The translations under genes were made by a program, and so were the position numbers. From Citreicoccus inhibens (GTDB lineage: Bacteria; Myxococcota; Myxococcia; Myxococcales; Myxococcaceae), in NCBI RefSeq assembly GCF_019039035.1, contig NZ_JAHNZT010000045.1, positions 1 to 53,588 of the forward strand: 53,588 nt of DNA, written 5' to 3'. This document shows, in pieces, positions 11,501 to 23,100 of this stretch. Under the pieces are notes generated by a model. The model did no database searches and had not been told where the DNA came from. It saw nothing but the letters and a program-made list of their open reading frames with translations. Within the stretch, counting starts at the first letter, position 1, and each line of letters begins with the position of its first letter.

Positions 11501-14500
11501 CACGCCCTTGGGCATCCCCGTCGAACCCGAGGTGTAGATGACATACGCCGCGTTGCCGGCCGAGGCCCGTGCATCCGGCGCCGTGGCGGGCTGCCGAGCG
11601 ATGTCGCCCCACTCCGCATCCACCGTGACGAGCACCTCGCCGCCCGATGGAAGCTGTGACATCAGGTGCTCCTGTGTCACCACGACCGCGAGGTTCGCGT
11701 CGCGCATCATGAAGGCCAAGCGCTGAGCCGGATACGAAGGGTCGAGCGGCACGAACGCCCCACCCGCCTTCAGCACGCCCAGCACGCCGACGATGAGTTC
11801 CCAGGAGCGCTCGGCGCACACGCCCACGCGCACCTCGGGCCCCACGCCCAGGCCGATCAGGTGCCGCGCGAGCTGGTTCGCCCGCGCATCCAGCGCGCCA
11901 TACGTCAGGCGCTCCGAGCCCGTCACCAACGCGACGGCGTCCGGAGTCCTCGTTGCTTGCTGCTCGAAGAGCTGGTGGACACCGTCCACCCCGGGGAACA
12001 CGGCGCGGGTGTCGTTCCACTCCACCAGCACCTTCTTCTGCTCCTCGGCGCTGAGCAGCGGCAGCTCCGCGACGCGGCGGAAGGGGTCCTCCGCGAGCCC
12101 TGACAGCAACAGGAGGAACCGCGCCCAGAGCTGCTCGACGGTGCGACGGTCGAACAGGTCCGCGGCGAACTCCAGCGCGCCATCCAGGCCCGCCTTCGAC
12201 TCGCGCAGCTCCAGTGACAGGTCCACCTTGGTCGCGCCGATGTCCAGGTCCATGGGCTGGACGCCGAGCCCCGGCGCGAGCACGTCGATGGGCGGCGTGT
12301 TGTGGAACGTCAACATCGCCTGCACGAGCGGCATGCGGCTCGGGTCGCGCGGCACGCGCAGCTCGTCCACCAGCCGCTCGAAGGGGACATCCTGATGGGC
12401 GAAGGCCTCGATGGACGCGGTCTTCACCCGGCGAAGCAGCTCCGCGAACGACGGCCGACGGGAGAAGTCCGCGCGGATGGCGAGCGTGTTCAGGAAGCAA
12501 CCCATGAGGCCCTCCAGCTCGGCGCGATTGCGCCCAGCCGCGGAGGTCCCGATGACGATGTCATCCTGGCCCGAGTACCGATGGAGCAAGGTCTGCCACG
12601 CCGCGGTGATGACCATGAACGGCGTCGCGCCCTCGCGCCGGCCCACGGCCCAGAGCGCGTCCACCAGCGGGCGCGGCACCGCCACGGACAGGCGTCCCCC
12701 ACGTCCCGACCACCGCGCGGGTCTCGGACGATCCGTGGGCATCTCCAGGACCTGCGCCCCCGCGAGCTGCTCCTTCCAGTACGCGAGCTGGGCCGCCATG
12801 GCGGGGCTGTCCAACCAACTGCGCTGCCACGCGGAGTAGTCAGCGTACTGAATGGGCAGCTCAGGCAACGGCGACGGACGTCCGGTGGAGAACGCCTCGT
12901 AGTGGGCCACCATCTCGCGGTAGAGCACTCCGCTCGACCAACCATCCGAGGCGATGTGGTGGAGCGTGAGCTGCAACACGTGCTCCGTCTCCGCGATGCG
13001 GATCATCGCCGCGCGCATCACGGGCCCACGCGACAGGTCGAACGGACGCCGCGCCTCATCCATTGCGATACGGACCGCATCGGACTGGTCGCGGGCCACG
13101 TTCCGCGCCATCACCAGTGGCATGGACGGCACGATGACCTGCCGGGCGCCGTCCTCGGTCAACGTGAAGGTGGTGCGCAACACCTCATGGCGGCGGACCA
13201 CCGCGTCCAGCGAAGCCTCCAAGCGGTCCACGTTCACCGGGCCCGACAGCCGCAACGTGACGACGTTGTTGTAGGCGATGCCATCGGGATCCAACTGATT
13301 CAGCGCCCAGAGCCGCTGCTGCGGGAACGACAGCGGAAGGGGTTGATCTCGCGGCACCCGCACCACGGGAACACCCGTCGTGGCCGGCTGCGCGCGCGGC
13401 TGAGCCCGAGGCGCCGCGACTGCCGCGGCCTTCGCTGGCCGACGCGGCTTCGAGGCAGGTGCCGGAGCAATGGATTCCAGTGCGCCGTCGCGCCCCCAGC
13501 GCGCCCGCTTCCCGGTCAGGAACACCGTCTCGCCATCCACTTCCACGAAGCGAGCCCGGGTTGAGTCCGCGTCCTTCCAGAACCCATGCGGCAGCGAGGG
13601 CCCCCCCACGGCGAGCGCGCCCACCACGCCCACCGGGACGACCCGCCCCTTCGCATCCAGGACACGCGGCCTCGCCGCGAATCCCTCCACTCCGAGCCCC
13701 CAGGACGAAGCCTGATGCACGGAAGCCGTGAGCCCGCGGAAGCCACGGGCCTGGATGTCCGGCCCGTCCGCCGGCCCCGCCTCGCCCGCGAGGAGCAGCC
13801 CCCTCACGCCCGCGAGCGAATCCTCGGCCCCGGGCAACTCCGCGAGCGCACGCGCCTGCGACGGCGTGCACCGCAGCACGGTGACGCCCTCGGCGCGAAT
13901 CCAGGCCAGCAGTTCACCCAGCTCCGAGCCCACCTCCGTCAGGGCCCGCGCTTCGGCAACGGGCGGCGCCTGCATCCGCTGGCGAAGCGTGTCGAGCAGG
14001 CGGAGGCTGTCCATCGTCGGCTCCAGCGGCACGCCGAAGTCGACGAGGCAGGCCACCTCGTCCACGTCCATGGAGCGCAGGCTCTCGACGATGCGGGCGC
14101 CGTCATCCACCGTGCCCAACAGGCCACCGTCCTCCAGGTAGTGCTCGAAGCCCTGGACGAGCAGCGCCTCCATGTCCTGCGGCGTCAGCCCGCGCACGTC
14201 CACCTGGAGGCCCTGGCTGGCCACCAGGTTCCCGAAGATGTCCACTGAGCTGCGGAAGTAACTCATCAGCGGCTCGCGCACGGCGGCGCGGACCTCCGCG
14301 GCGTCGCGGCCGAGGAAGGTGTGGAGCATCAGCGTCACGTGGCCGCGCCCTGGCCCGTGGCCCTCCTGTCGCCAGGCCTCGCGATACAGCGCCACCTTGG
14401 CCCGCAGCTCCTCCAACTGAGAGCCCAACCCGATGACGTTGGTGAGGATGCCCGCGCCCACCGCACCTGCCTGACGGAAGGTCTCGGGGTTGCCCGCCGC

Positions 14501-17500
14501 CGTGAGCCACACGGGCAGCTCGGCTTGCTTGGGCTTGGGCCGCAGCGCCAGCTCCACCTCATGGCCCGCGCCGTTGCGGCGCCGCACCGTCCCGCCACGC
14601 CACAGGCGCCGCAGTTCGTCCAGCCGCTCGCGCAGCACCTCCTTGCGGCGGGCGAACGTCCCCGGGGAGAGCGAGAAGTCATTCGCGTGCCAGCCCGTGG
14701 CGAGTGACACGCCCACGCGCCCGTTGGACAGGTTGTCCACCACGGACCATTGCTCGGCGACCTCGATGGGGTCATGCAGCGGCAACACGACGCTGCCCGC
14801 GCGAATGCGGAGATTGCGCGTGAGCATCGCGAGCGCCCCGCCGACCACCGAGGGCGCGGGGTACAGACCACCGAACGAGTGGAACCGCCGCTCGGGCGTC
14901 CAGATGGCCGAGAAGCCGTGCGTGTCCGCGAACCTCGCGCCCTCCAGGAGCTGCTCGTACTTGTGCTCGCCCAGCGAGTCCTCGTCGTTCGCGAAGTAGG
15001 ACAGGCTGAAGTCGATGGGCCGGTGCGCCTTCTCACTCGCGCCCAACACGGCGAAGCGCGCCGCCAATCGCTCCGGGGGAAGCACGGCGCGCAGCCCCCG
15101 CGCGAGCGCCCCCAGCAGCTCCAATCCCGAGACCTCCTCGGCGGGCCCGCGCGCGGCGAGCCACACATCACCCTCACGCCCCACGTTCCGGGCTTCGAGT
15201 CCATCCAACAGGTGCGCGACGTTCCGATGCGTCAGCGTCACCCGTCCCCGGCCACCCAGGGACTCTGGCGCGGGCACGATGAACGCGAGCCCGTCCGCGG
15301 CGGCCTCACGGAACGCTTCGGCCGCCAGTGCCCCCACTGAATCCAGCGCCACCACGCACACCCCCGGCGGCGCCGTCACCTCCCCGGCTCGCGCCACCAC
15401 GAGCACGCGCGGGCCCGTGTCCGGGAGGAGCGACGCCAGCACGGCCAGGTCACCCGCCGACACCGGCAGGCACGCGCCGCCCGCGCCGAGGATGCCCCAT
15501 TGCGTCACCACCGCCTCGACACCGGGCTCGAGTCGCACGGCCACGGGCACGCCGTCGCGTACGCCCTCGTCCATCAGCCGCGCCGACACGCGCCGCGCCC
15601 GCTCCGACAGCTCGCGCCACGTCACCTGAACCGCGCCAGACGACAGCGCCACGGACTCGGGGCTGCGTCGCGCGCGCGCGCTCAGCCGCGCGAGGAGTCC
15701 CAGCGGCTCAACGGGCACCTGCGTCACGGGGCTCGACACCTCGTCGCGCGTCGCCAATGGCAGGTGGGAGACACGCACCTCCGGCTCGGCGTGCGCGGCG
15801 ATGAGCAGCGTCTCCAAGTGGCCCGCCAGCCGGGCCACGCGGGCTTCGTCGTACAGCTCGGTGGCGTACTCGATGACGCCTGAGAATCCACTGGCGCCTT
15901 CGATCAGCAGCAGCGTCAGCTCCCCCAGCGTCGCACCGAACTGCGCGGGCGTCCCCGGGACCTCGACGAGCCGCAGCTCCAAGCCCGGTACGGAGGGCGG
16001 CGCGGTGGCCACATGCGAATGCAGGATGATGGCCGCGTCGCACAAGCGCGCGCGCGCGGGATCTCTCCCTGGCGCCACGCGAGGCAGCAAGTGCTCGAAG
16101 GGCACGTCCTGATGCGCCGTCGCGTCGATCGCGGTGTCACGCGCACGACCGAGCAGCTCGCGGAACGTGGGGTCTCCCGACAGGTCCGTGCGCAGGGCCA
16201 TGGCGTGGGCGACGAAGCCAATCAGCGGCTCCAGCTCGCCCCGGGCGCGATTTCCCACCGGCGTGCCCACGACGATGTCCTCGCGCCCCGAGTACCGAGC
16301 CAGGAGCGCGGAGAGCGCCGCGAGCAAGGTCATGAAGGGCGTGACACTCTCGCGGTGGCAGATGCCCTTCAGCGCGGCGGACGCCTCGGGCGACAGCGTC
16401 ACGGGGAAGCGCTCGCCTCGCAGGCGCTGCTCGGTCGGACGCGGCCTGTCCGTGGGCAACTCCAGCGGCGCGGGATGATCGGCCAGCGTCTCTCGCCACC
16501 AAGCCTCCTGCGCGGACAGGACACCCCCGTCGAGCGCGCGGCGCTCCCAGGCCGCCGCATCCACGTAGTGCACGGGCAGCTCGGGCAGCGGTGCGGGCTT
16601 GCCCGCCAGGAAGGCCTGATAGTTCACCGCCATCTCTCGGAAGAAGGCCACGAGCGACAGCGTGTCCGCCGCGATGTGGTGCACCGTGAGGAGCATCACG
16701 TGGTCCGCGTCCCCCAGGCGCACCAGGCGCGCGCGGACAATCGGCCCCGTCTCCAGGGAGAACGGACCGCGGGCCTCGTCCAACGCCAGCCGGATCGCCT
16801 CCGCCTCGGCGTCGCCCGCGAAGCCGCGCAGGTCCACCACGGGCACATCCATGCGAACCTCGGAGGCGAAGCGCTGACGCACCTGGCCGTCCACGACGAC
16901 ATACGTGGCGCGCAACATCTCGTGGCGACGGATGACCTCGTTGACCGCGCGCTCCAGGACACGTGCGTCCAGCGCCCCGGTGAGCCGGATGGCCAGCGGC
17001 ATGTTGAGCGAGGGGTTCCCCGGGTCCAGCTGCTCCATCCGCCAGACGCGCTCCTGCACGACGGAGAGCGGCAGCTCACCGCTCCGGTCGATGCGGACGA
17101 TGGCGTCCTCGGGAACACTCGGCACACCGTTGGGTGCTCCCCCGAGCATCGCCTCGATGCGTGCCGCGATGCCGGCCACGGTGGGGGCCTCGAACAGCGC
17201 GCTCAGCGGCAACTGGACAGAGAACGTCTCGCGCAGGCGGGTGAGCATCTGCGCCGCCATCAACGAGTTGCCACCCAACTCCAGGAAGTCATCGTTGAGG
17301 CCGATCTCCACGGCCCCCAGGCGCTCGTGCCAGATCTCCAGAACGCGCTGCTGAATGTCGCTCAGCGGTGCGCTCGCGGTGGCGACTGGCACCTCGCTCC
17401 GAGGCGCCGCCGAGGCCCGCACGGCCCCCGGGACGAAAGTGCTCGGGGCCGCCGGTCCCGGCCCAGGTGCAGGCAGCGACTCGGCGCTCGGCCCCGCCAG

Positions 17501-20155
17501 CGTGAACGGCTGCTCCTCGAAGGGATACGTGGGAAGCGCCACGCGTCGGCGCTTCTCTCCCGAGGCGAGCTGCGCCCACGCCCCATCCACGCCCGCGCAC
17601 CACAGGTCTCCGAAGGACTGGAGCAGTCCTCGGTAGTCACTCTCCGTGGGCCTGCGACGCAGGGACGGCGCGACGACGATTCGCTTGTCCTGACGCGCGA
17701 GGGGGCGGCACAGCGCGGTGAGGTCCTGCCCCGGCCCCACCTCCAAGAGCACGCTGCACCCTTCCGCGACGAGGAACGCGAGCCCCGTCGCGAAGCGCAC
17801 GGGCTGACGCATCTGCCGCGCCCAGTACTCGGGATCGGTCGCCTCCTCCCCTCGTATCCACGTCCCCGTGGCGCTGGACACATAAGGGACCTTGGGCGCC
17901 TGGAGGCGCATCGAGGCCACGGCGCGCGCCAGCTCAGCCATGAGCGGCTCCACCGCGCTGGAGTGGAACGCATGCGCCGCGGGCAGTCGCACCACGCCCA
18001 CGCCCTGCGTCTCCAACCGCGCACTCAGCTTCTCGATGGCGGGCACCGTCCCCGAGACGACGCACCGGTCCTCGCCGTTGACCGCGGCCAGCGAGAGCCC
18101 TTCGGACAACAGCGGCAGGAGCGCCGCCTCGGACATCCCCACCGCGAGCATCCCGCCTGGAGGCAGCCGCGCCATCAACGCGCCGCGGACGACCGCCAGC
18201 CGCAAGCCATCCTCGGCGGACAACACGCCCGCCACGCACGCGGCCACGTACTCGCCATAGCTGTGCCCCAGCATGGCGAGCGGCTTCACCCCCCACGACA
18301 TCCAGAGCCGCGCGAGCGCATGCTCGACGATGAAGAGCGCGGGCAGCGCCACGCGCGGATCCGCGAGCAAGGGCGCCATGGCCGAGTCCTGACCCTCGGG
18401 CGTCAGCACCAGCGCGCGCACTTCCCTCGCCAGCGCCGGGTCCAAGCGCGCGAGCGCCGCATCCACGTCCTTGCGGAACCCGGCCTCCACGCCGTACAGC
18501 TCGCGCCCCATCCCCACGGCTTGCGCGCCCTGTCCTGGGAAGAGGAAGGCCACGCGCCGCAGACGCCCTTGCTCCACCGCCGCGGGCGGCTTGCGCAGAC
18601 GCTCCACCAACTCCGCCGTGGTGGCGGCCACCACCGTGCGCCGATGCTCGAACGCGCGCCGGCCCACGTTGCGCGTGAAGGCCACGTCCTCCAGCGGCAG
18701 CGCACTCCCAGCGCCGCCGGTGTCCAGGTGCTCCGCGAGCTCCCGCGTCATCGCCTCCAGCGCGGAGGGCGTGCGCGCCGACAGGCTGACCACATGGAAG
18801 GGACGGCCGCTCGGCACCGGGCGAGCCTCGGCGGGCGCCTCCTCCACCACGACGTGCGAGTTGGTCCCTCCGATTCCGAAGGAGCTCACGCCCGCGCGGC
18901 GAGCGACCTCCCCTCGGGGCCAGGGCTTCAAGGCCGTGTTGACGTAGAACGGGCTGCGCTCCAGTCCCAACTCGGGATTGGCGCGCTCGAAGTGCAGGCT
19001 CGGCGGCAGCTCCTCGTGGCGAAGCGCGAGCACGACCTTGATGAAGCCCGCCACGCCGGCCGCGGCGTCCAGGTGTCCCAGGTTCGTCTTCACCGATCCC
19101 AGGCCGCAGTAGCCCTTTCGCTCCGTCGTCTTGCGGAACGCGCGCGTGAGCGCCGCCAGCTCGATGGGGTCTCCCAGCGACGTGCCGGTGCCGTGGGCCT
19201 CGACATAGTCGATGTCGTCGCCGCCCAGCCCCGCGTACGCGAGCGCGTCCGCGACGACCTCGGTCTGTCCCTCGATGCTGGGCGCGGTGTAGCCCACCTT
19301 CTGCTGGCCGTCGTTGTTGATGGCCGTGCCCTTGATGACCGCATACACGCGGTCTCCGTCGCGCAGCGCGTCCGCCAGGGGCTTGAGGACCACCACGCCC
19401 GCGCCATTGCCCGCCACCGTCCCGGCCGCGCGGTGGTCGAACGCGCGGCAGTGTCCGTCCGGCGAGTAGATGAGGCCGTCCTGGTACACGTAGCCCGTGC
19501 GCTGGGGGCTGGCGATGCGCACCGCGCCCGCGAGCGCGATGTCCGACTGCCGCGTGAGCAAGCTCTGGCAGGCCATGTGGATGGCCACCAGGCCCGTGGA
19601 GCACGCCGTATAGACAGCGACGCTCTCGCCCCGGAGCTGGAGCTTGAACGAGGCCTTCATCGCCAGGCTCTCCGGCCCCGAGGTGACCAGGTCCATGGCC
19701 GCGGCTGGATCCTTGCGCGCCTCGCCCAACAACGAGAGCAGGTGGCTGGATGAGCCCGCGCCCGCGTACAGCGAGATGCGCCCCTTGAACCGCGCGGGGT
19801 CATAGGCCGCGTCTTCGAGGGCGGCCCACGCGCACTGGAGGAACACCCGCTGCTGTGGATCCATCCACAGCGCCTCGCGTGGGGTGACGTCGAAGAAGGC
19901 GGCGTCGAATGACTCGGCCCCCTCCAGGATGCCGCCCGCGCGCACGAAGTTCGGGTGGCGCCGCAGCGCATCTGGCATCAGCGGCGAGGACTCCAGCGCG
20001 GACTCGGGGAAGAAGGAGATGGACTCCACGCCCTCCCGCAGGTTGCGCCAGTAGTCACGCAGGTCACGGGCCCCGGGGAAGCGCCCCGCCATGCCCACCA
20101 CCGCGATGTCGTTTCCGAAGTCCTCCGCCTCGACGTGATTGTCCGCGTCAGCCAT
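5576..20155 (-). CDS. Hybrid PKS-NRPS, second gene of assembly line 2 (KS-AT-T-C-A[MOX]-C-A-T-E-C-A-T)
   Basis: Megasynthase of 4859 residues. The start at 20155 ([20 protein letters not shown]) is preferred over the in-frame codon at 20221: GAGGAA (20165-20170) sits 9 nt upstream, and the ATG overlaps the upstream TGA as ATGGCTGA. The KS begins near residue 13. Domain order by motif: KS about 12-440, AT about 530-830, T (Ser964), C about 1025-1465, broken A containing a luciferase-like monooxygenase about 1480-2230, an Ala/Pro/Arg-rich linker, C about 2270-2700, A, T, E about 3310-3750, C, A, T near 4777. It extends the peptide with malonate, oxidises it and adds two amino acids. The C-terminus ([20 protein letters not shown]) is acidic and helical in character, a plausible docking element for the next protein. 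Confidence 0.95.
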   Translation of the reverse strand: MADADNHVEAEDFGNDIAVVGMAGRFPGARDLRDYWRNLREGVESISFFPESALESSPLMPDALRRHPNFVRAGGILEGAESFDAAFFDVTPREALWMDPQQRVFLQCAWAALEDAAYDPARFKGRISLYAGAGSSSHLLSLLGEARKDPAAAMDLVTSGPESLAMKASFKLQLRGESVAVYTACSTGLVAIHMACQSLLTRQSDIALAGAVRIASPQRTGYVYQDGLIYSPDGHCRAFDHRAAGTVAGNGAGVVVLKPLADALRDGDRVYAVIKGTAINNDGQQKVGYTAPSIEGQTEVVADALAYAGLGGDDIDYVEAHGTGTSLGDPIELAALTRAFRKTTERKGYCGLGSVKTNLGHLDAAAGVAGFIKVVLALRHEELPPSLHFERANPELGLERSPFYVNTALKPWPRGEVARRAGVSSFGIGGTNSHVVVEEAPAEARPVPSGRPFHVVSLSARTPSALEAMTRELAEHLDTGGAGSALPLEDVAFTRNVGRRAFEHRRTVVAATTAELVERLRKPPAAVEQGRLRRVAFLFPGQGAQAVGMGRELYGVEAGFRKDVDAALARLDPALAREVRALVLTPEGQDSAMAPLLADPRVALPALFIVEHALARLWMSWGVKPLAMLGHSYGEYVAACVAGVLSAEDGLRLAVVRGALMARLPPGGMLAVGMSEAALLPLLSEGLSLAAVNGEDRCVVSGTVPAIEKLSARLETQGVGVVRLPAAHAFHSSAVEPLMAELARAVASMRLQAPKVPYVSSATGTWIRGEEATDPEYWARQMRQPVRFATGLAFLVAEGCSVLLEVGPGQDLTALCRPLARQDKRIVVAPSLRRRPTESDYRGLLQSFGDLWCAGVDGAWAQLASGEKRRRVALPTYPFEEQPFTLAGPSAESLPAPGPGPAAPSTFVPGAVRASAAPRSEVPVATASAPLSDIQQRVLEIWHERLGAVEIGLNDDFLELGGNSLMAAQMLTRLRETFSVQLPLSALFEAPTVAGIAARIEAMLGGAPNGVPSVPEDAIVRIDRSGELPLSVVQERVWRMEQLDPGNPSLNMPLAIRLTGALDARVLERAVNEVIRRHEMLRATYVVVDGQVRQRFASEVRMDVPVVDLRGFAGDAEAEAIRLALDEARGPFSLETGPIVRARLVRLGDADHVMLLTVHHIAADTLSLVAFFREMAVNYQAFLAGKPAPLPELPVHYVDAAAWERRALDGGVLSAQEAWWRETLADHPAPLELPTDRPRPTEQRLRGERFPVTLSPEASAALKGICHRESVTPFMTLLAALSALLARYSGREDIVVGTPVGNRARGELEPLIGFVAHAMALRTDLSGDPTFRELLGRARDTAIDATAHQDVPFEHLLPRVAPGRDPARARLCDAAIILHSHVATAPPSVPGLELRLVEVPGTPAQFGATLGELTLLLIEGASGFSGVIEYATELYDEARVARLAGHLETLLIAAHAEPEVRVSHLPLATRDEVSSPVTQVPVEPLGLLARLSARARRSPESVALSSGAVQVTWRELSERARRVSARLMDEGVRDGVPVAVRLEPGVEAVVTQWGILGAGGACLPVSAGDLAVLASLLPDTGPRVLVVARAGEVTAPPGVCVVALDSVGALAAEAFREAAADGLAFIVPAPESLGGRGRVTLTHRNVAHLLDGLEARNVGREGDVWLAARGPAEEVSGLELLGALARGLRAVLPPERLAARFAVLGASEKAHRPIDFSLSYFANDEDSLGEHKYEQLLEGARFADTHGFSAIWTPERRFHSFGGLYPAPSVVGGALAMLTRNLRIRAGSVVLPLHDPIEVAEQWSVVDNLSNGRVGVSLATGWHANDFSLSPGTFARRKEVLRERLDELRRLWRGGTVRRRNGAGHEVELALRPKPKQAELPVWLTAAGNPETFRQAGAVGAGILTNVIGLGSQLEELRAKVALYREAWRQEGHGPGRGHVTLMLHTFLGRDAAEVRAAVREPLMSYFRSSVDIFGNLVASQGLQVDVRGLTPQDMEALLVQGFEHYLEDGGLLGTVDDGARIVESLRSMDVDEVACLVDFGVPLEPTMDSLRLLDTLRQRMQAPPVAEARALTEVGSELGELLAWIRAEGVTVLRCTPSQARALAELPGAEDSLAGVRGLLLAGEAGPADGPDIQARGFRGLTASVHQASSWGLGVEGFAARPRVLDAKGRVVPVGVVGALAVGGPSLPHGFWKDADSTRARFVEVDGETVFLTGKRARWGRDGALESIAPAPASKPRRPAKAAAVAAPRAQPRAQPATTGVPVVRVPRDQPLPLSFPQQRLWALNQLDPDGIAYNNVVTLRLSGPVNVDRLEASLDAVVRRHEVLRTTFTLTEDGARQVIVPSMPLVMARNVARDQSDAVRIAMDEARRPFDLSRGPVMRAAMIRIAETEHVLQLTLHHIASDGWSSGVLYREMVAHYEAFSTGRPSPLPELPIQYADYSAWQRSWLDSPAMAAQLAYWKEQLAGAQVLEMPTDRPRPARWSGRGGRLSVAVPRPLVDALWAVGRREGATPFMVITAAWQTLLHRYSGQDDIVIGTSAAGRNRAELEGLMGCFLNTLAIRADFSRRPSFAELLRRVKTASIEAFAHQDVPFERLVDELRVPRDPSRMPLVQAMLTFHNTPPIDVLAPGLGVQPMDLDIGATKVDLSLELRESKAGLDGALEFAADLFDRRTVEQLWARFLLLLSGLAEDPFRRVAELPLLSAEEQKKVLVEWNDTRAVFPGVDGVHQLFEQQATRTPDAVALVTGSERLTYGALDARANQLARHLIGLGVGPEVRVGVCAERSWELIVGVLGVLKAGGAFVPLDPSYPAQRLAFMMRDANLAVVVTQEHLMSQLPSGGEVLVTVDAEWGDIARQPATAPDARASAGNAAYVIYTSGSTGMPKGVLVTHESICNTVRAIVPAHDVGPGRRVLQAAALGFDASVLEILSTLIAGAELHLAPRESLLPGAPLREVLESRGITTVTLTPSSLAQLEPEGMPALSTVISAGEVCTPELAKRWSRGRRLLNGYGPTEATVCATVSTGLDAERPDIGRPLHNTRAYVLDVRGQPVPIGLSGELYLGGAGITRGYLGRPELTSECFVPDGFSGEAGARLYRTGDRVRAREDGRLEYLGRVDAQVKIRGFRIEPGEIEAALRQHPNVADAVVVVRADVSNTRRLVGYVVATSAGAPALTALRDFLKDRLPDHMLPAAFVVLEALPKTPGGKVDRGALPEPDAIKVTSGKAFVAPRTEVERTLAALWAQVLGVERVGIHDNFFELGGDSILGIQIVSRAKQAGLRLEPAMLFERQTLAELSEGVGKAQAPLGEQGPVEGHAPLTPMQRIFFEDWALPEPHHYNLSAVLEVRRPVDAALLERALASVVGHHDALRLRFTRGTDGWTQSHGPVPERVVVRRVDHSALPEAELGTALEAVGAEVQRSLRLDEGLLLRAVLFERGPARTARLLLVVHHLAVDGVSLRPLLEDVETAYARLERGETVVLPAKTTSFKAWAEKLLAHANTEAMGRELPLWRTSGDVPALPLDFPGGDNTFASEQLLTVSVEPGETKTLLNEVPSAYRARVDEVLLSALARAVSRWTGGPRVRLELEGHGRESLFPDVDLSRTVGWFTSVFPLDVTVPEGATPGDALRALRDARRALPMNGLGHGVLRSLRPDAAQVLRAQAGAEVGFNYLGQLDAAARGAERFGLTHEPAGPWHAPSGQRPHRLAVNAVVRDGRLVVTFAFSRAVHALATIQSVAARFSEGLRELVAGKGTDDAARRSLGDFPLARTTPAALSRLLGQHPDLEDLSVLTSLQQGMLLHSVLAAPGSGVFHERLAWTLRGRADLVALRRAWSEVIARHGTLRTSFHHEGLGDPLQLIHRDAVLPWIEHDLRGLSPDAQQARMTALVEADHARGFSLAAAPLARMEVVRLGDEEHRFLWSHHHLILDGWSVGLMLREVFTLYGDFASGRESSLPRPAAWREYLAWLQRQDLSAAQAYWRGELAGFTSPTPLPGARRDHAGGELEVSGEEVLFLAPEVTAELQAFARKHQLTLNTVVQGAWALLLSRYSGARDVVFGATVSGRPVDLPGAEEMVGLFINSLPIRARLPADAAVVPWLQQLQARQLDMRRHEHSPLIQVKSWSELARGQPLFETVLVFENYPLDAALGKGAPGLEVRDVKSHDQGNQPLSAYVLPGERLRLSLAYAPALFDEGAIRRLLSHWSTLLRGLASGVERLDAVPMLCDEDRAAVIDLGRGPVHALDSESSLSALFEAQAARTPQSPALLTRSGPVTFGALSARVNRLASRLRAQGVGPEVRVGLFADRSVELVVGLLAVLRAGGAYVPLEPTHPRERLGWMVEQSRPGALLARRHLADRLPPHAGLPVLWLEDEDAAAPGAAPLPPAPGGDALAHVIFTSGSTGQPKGVMATHRATLNRFAWMWRAYPFEAGEVGALTTGFGFVDAVWELLGPLLAGVPVVLPDEEGLKDPVRLVAELDAGAVTRVVLVPQVLRGLLEVPDMSCRLKALRLWVTSGERLPEDLAARFREQLPQARLLNLYGSSEVAGDATATEVGVGPVSIGRPIDNLRAYVLDAALRPVPIGARGELFIAGPGVSRGYLDRPDLTAGRYVADPFSDEPGGRMYRTGDVARWRRDGQLEYLGRADEQLKVRGARLEPGEVEAALRSHPSVAEVAVVGREDVAGEVHLVAWLVLRPGHTLDVADVRGSLKQKVPDFMVPSTFAPVDALPLTTTGKVDRRALRDRDTPIGNAAAYVAPATHEERLLADIWSELLGRTGIGARDDFFALGGHSLMAARIVARVRESLGVELSLAAVFESPTLEGMANAVARLAGAMKRIADEPIARVSRELDANALEQLSDDELDALLDATEAES
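5700..8840 (-). other. NRPS module C(DCL-type)-A(beta-alanine)-T
   Basis: The C domain opens with [14 protein letters not shown] and has [11 protein letters not shown], the subtype expected after an epimerase. The A domain has [10 protein letters not shown] but lacks the invariant Asp235: the A4 segment reads [12 protein letters not shown], and A5 reads NLYGSSEV instead of NxYGPTE. Hand-extracted pocket residues are V-D-W-V-V-S-L-G-D, very close to the beta-alanine pocket VDWVISLADK of the bleomycin-type module as I recall it. Val at 235 and Asp at 236 is the usual shift for beta-amino acids. The T domain reads [15 protein letters not shown]. Confidence 0.85.
8900..13360 (-). other. NRPS module C-A(aromatic)-T-E
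   Basis: C domain with [14 protein letters not shown] and [10 protein letters not shown] domain with [11 protein letters not shown] domain with [14 protein letters not shown] (the GGDS form typical of carriers feeding an E domain). The E domain has [16 protein letters not shown] and [10 protein letters not shown]. The A pocket by hand alignment is D-A-L-T-I-A-G-V-C, which resembles phenylalanine and tyrosine pockets (DAWTIAAICK type). I predict an aromatic residue delivered in D form. The following C domain belongs to the D-accepting subtype, which fits. Confidence 0.85.
13470..15720 (-). other. Degenerate adenylation domain split by a luciferase-like monooxygenase (MOX), no carrier domain
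   Basis: The N-terminal A remnant keeps A1/A2-like sequence ([24 protein letters not shown]), but the P-loop-like A3 motif is replaced by [19 protein letters not shown]. After an A4-like stretch ([17 protein letters not shown]) the reading frame enters a complete bacterial luciferase-family domain at about 15030-13975 (about 350 residues: [55 protein letters not shown]). It then returns to A sequence ([15 protein letters not shown]). No YGPTE is present, A7 is FLTGKRARW, and A8-A10 are missing. The A part cannot adenylate. The MOX is of the FMN-dependent natural-product type and presumably oxidises the carrier-bound beta-ketoacyl intermediate from the preceding KS-AT-T. Confidence 0.9.
15760..17080 (-). 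other. Condensation domain with altered catalytic motif (HHIAADT)
   Basis: This C domain follows the malonate-extending module and precedes the broken A/MOX unit. The motif at residues 1159-1165 reads HHIAADT, so both His and the Asp are present but the final Gly of HHxxxDG is Thr. The N-terminal motif is [13 protein letters not shown]. With no working A and no T downstream of it, this C domain has no acceptor of its own and may be silent or purely structural. The next C domain, at 13350, would do the transfer. Confidence 0.8.
17150..20120 (-). other. Type I PKS module KS-AT-T (malonyl-specific, no KR)
   Basis: The KS has the complete triad: Cys185 in TACSTG, His321 in EAHGTGT and His361 in KTNLGHLD, with spacings 136 and 40 as usual. 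The AT has Ser632 in GHSYGEY and HAFH at 728-731, the signature of malonyl-CoA selectivity (methylmalonyl ATs have YASH). The carrier follows directly with [10 protein letters not shown] (Ser964). No KR, DH or ER lies between AT and carrier, so the product is a beta-keto thioester built on the amino acid loaded by the last module of the upstream gene. Confidence 0.93.
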
Positions 20156-23100
20156 TGCCTTGGTTTCCTCGTCGACCCTGCCGGCGGATCGCCTGACGCC
20201 GCTGAGCGGCGCGATCCTCATGGGCTTCGTTGTCTTGCGGCTCCGCGGATTCCTCCGCGTCCCGCTCCAGTGCCGCGGCGAACGCGCGGACGGTGGAATG
20301 CTCGAAGAAGCGCGTCGCGGGCACGTCGCGCTTCATCTCCTCTCGGAACAGCGTGCAGGCCTTCACCACCGACATGGAGCTGCCGGCCAGGTCGGTGAAG
20401 AAGTGGTCCTCGACGCCGATGTCCTCGACCCCCAACACCCGCGACCACAGCTCCGCCACCTTGCGCTCCATCTCCGTCGTCGGAGCCACGAACGTGGCCC
20501 CAGGCGCGCGAGCGACCTCCGGCTCCGGCAGCGCAGCGCGGTCCACCTTGCCGTTCGGCGACACGGGCATCCGGTCCAGCGGCACCACGACCGACGGCAC
20601 CATGAACTCGGGCAGCGCCTCCACGAGCGCTGCCTTCAACACGCGCGCGTCCAGCGTCTCGCCCGCGCGAGGCACCGCATAGGCGATGAGGCGCTTGCCT
20701 CCCGCCGGGTCCGGCCGCGCCACCACCACGGCCTCGCCCACCGCGGGATGGCGGCGCAGCACCTCCTCCACCTCGCCCGGCTCGACGCGGTAGCCCCGCA
20801 CCTTCACCTGCGTGTCGATGCGGCCCAGGAACTCCAGGGTCCCGTCCTCGCGCCAGCGCACGCTGTCTCCCGTGCGATAGAGGCGCGCGCCCGGCTCGTC
20901 GCTGAACGGATCCGGAATGAAGCGCTCCGCCGTCAGCTCGGGCCGTCCCAGATAGCCCCAGGCGATGCCCTCGCCGCCCGCGAGCAGCTCGCCGGGCACT
21001 CCCACCGGAACCGGATGCAGGCGGCGGTCCACCACGTACACCTGCGTGTTCGCGATGGGCTTCCCAATGGACACGCTCCCCTCGGGAATCGAGCCCTCCA
21101 TCACGGCGCACGTGGTGAAGGTGGTGACCTCGGTGGGGCCGTAGCCGTTGACCATCAGCCCCCCGCGCGACAGCCGCTCACGGACCGCCGCGGGAGACAA
21201 CGCGTCGCCTCCCGACATGAACTGCCGCACGCCGTCCACCACGTCGGGCCGCGTGACGGCCACGCTCTCGAAGAGGGCGGCGGTCAGCCACAGCACCGTC
21301 ACCCCGCAGCGAGCCACCAGGTCCTTGAGTTCCTCCGCCGTGGGAGGACGGGGCGGCAGGACGACCAGTCGCGAGCCGTGCAGCAGCGCGCCCCAGATCT
21401 CCATGGTCGCCACGTCGAAGCAGATGGGCGCCAGCTGCGTGAAGACCTCGGACGGTCCCCACTGGAGATAGCTCTGCCCCAACACCAGCCGCGCCACGCC
21501 GCGCTGCGGGACGCACACGCCCTTGGGACGCCCCGTGGAGCCCGACGTGTACATGATGTACGCGAGCGACTCGGGCGGGACGGTGATGCCCGGAGAATCC
21601 TCGCGCTCACTCGCCAGTTCGCCCTCCTGATCATCCAGGATGACGACTGACGCGTTGCCCTCGGGGAGCACGTCGAGGACGGCGCGCTGCACCAGGATTA
21701 CAGGCAGCCGCGTGTCCCCCACCATGTAGGCCAGACGGTCGCGGGGATAGGTAGGGTCCAACGGTACGTAGGCCGCGCCCGCCTTGATGATGCCCACGGT
21801 GCCGATGATGAGCTCCAGCGAGCGCCGCACGCACAAGCCCACCGGCGTGCCCGGGGTGATGCCCCGGCGCAGCAGGTAACGCGCGAGCTGGTTCCCGCGG
21901 CGGTCCAGCTCTCGATAGGTCAACCGCACGCCCTCGAACTCGACAGCGAACGCGTCTGGAGTGCGCGCGACCTGCGCCTCGAAGAGCGTGGCGAGGCAGG
22001 CCTCACGCGGGAACTCGGTGCGCGGGCCGTTCCACGAAACCATGAGCCGGCGCCGCTCCGCGTCGTCCATCAGCGGCAGGTCCCCGATGCGCTGGCCCGG
22101 GTCCTCCACCGCGCCCTCCATCAACACCCGAAGCTGCGCCATCCAGCGCGTGGCGGTGGTGGCGGTGAACAAGTCCGTGTCGTACTCCAGCGTGCCGCTG
22201 AAGCCCTCCGGCGAGTCATCGAAGGCGAGGGCCAGATCGAACTTCGCGGTGCCCGCGTTGAGTTCCACCGGGCGGAGGGACAGCCCCTCCAGGCTCGCAT
22301 CGGAAGGCGGCGAGTCGTTGAGCGACAGCACCACCTGCATCAGCGGCGCGTGGCTCATCGTGCGCGGCGGCTGGAGCGCCTCCACCACGCGCTCGAACGG
22401 CACGTCCTGGTGCGCATAGGCGGCGAGCGTCGTCTCGCGCACGTGGCCCAGCAGCTCGCGGAACGAGATGTCCGGCGCGAAGCGCGTACGCAGCACCAGC
22501 ATGTTCACGAAGAACCCGATGAGGTTCTCCAGGCCCGCATGGTGACGCCCCGAGATGGGCGACCCCACGCTGACATCCTGCTGTCCCGACACGCGCGCCA
22601 GCAGGAGCTGGAACACCGCCATCAATCCCATGAAGGGCGTGACGCCCTCACGTCGACAGAGGGCGCGGAACGCCGAGGAGAGCCCCGCCGGCAGTTGAAC
22701 CGGCAGGGTCGCGCCATGGAAGCGCTGCACCGCCGGCCGAGACAGGTCCGTGGGCAACTCCAACACCGGCGCCGCGCCGTGGAGCTGCTGGCGCCAGTAG
22801 GCGATCTGCTCCTCCAGCGCGTCCCCCTGGAGCCAGCTTCGCTGCCACACCGCGTGGTCCACCGGCTGAAGCCCAGGCGCGGGCAACGCCGAAGCCCGGC
22901 CCAGGAGCGCCGCCGAGTACAGCGCGGCCAACTCGCGGAACGTGACGCCCAGGGACCAGCCGTCCGAGATGATGTGGTGCAGGGTCAGCACGACGAGGTG
23001 GGTGCGCGCACCCGTGCGAATGAGCACCGGGCGAATCAGCGGCCCTTGCGCGAGGTCAAACGGGCGCCGCGCGCTCTCGGCGGCGGCGCGCAGGGCCTGC

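Noticed and set aside
13470..15720. Reading the split A domain as a functional amino-acid-activating domain.
   Set aside because: The TSGSTG loop, YGPTE and A8-A10 motifs are absent, and no T domain follows.
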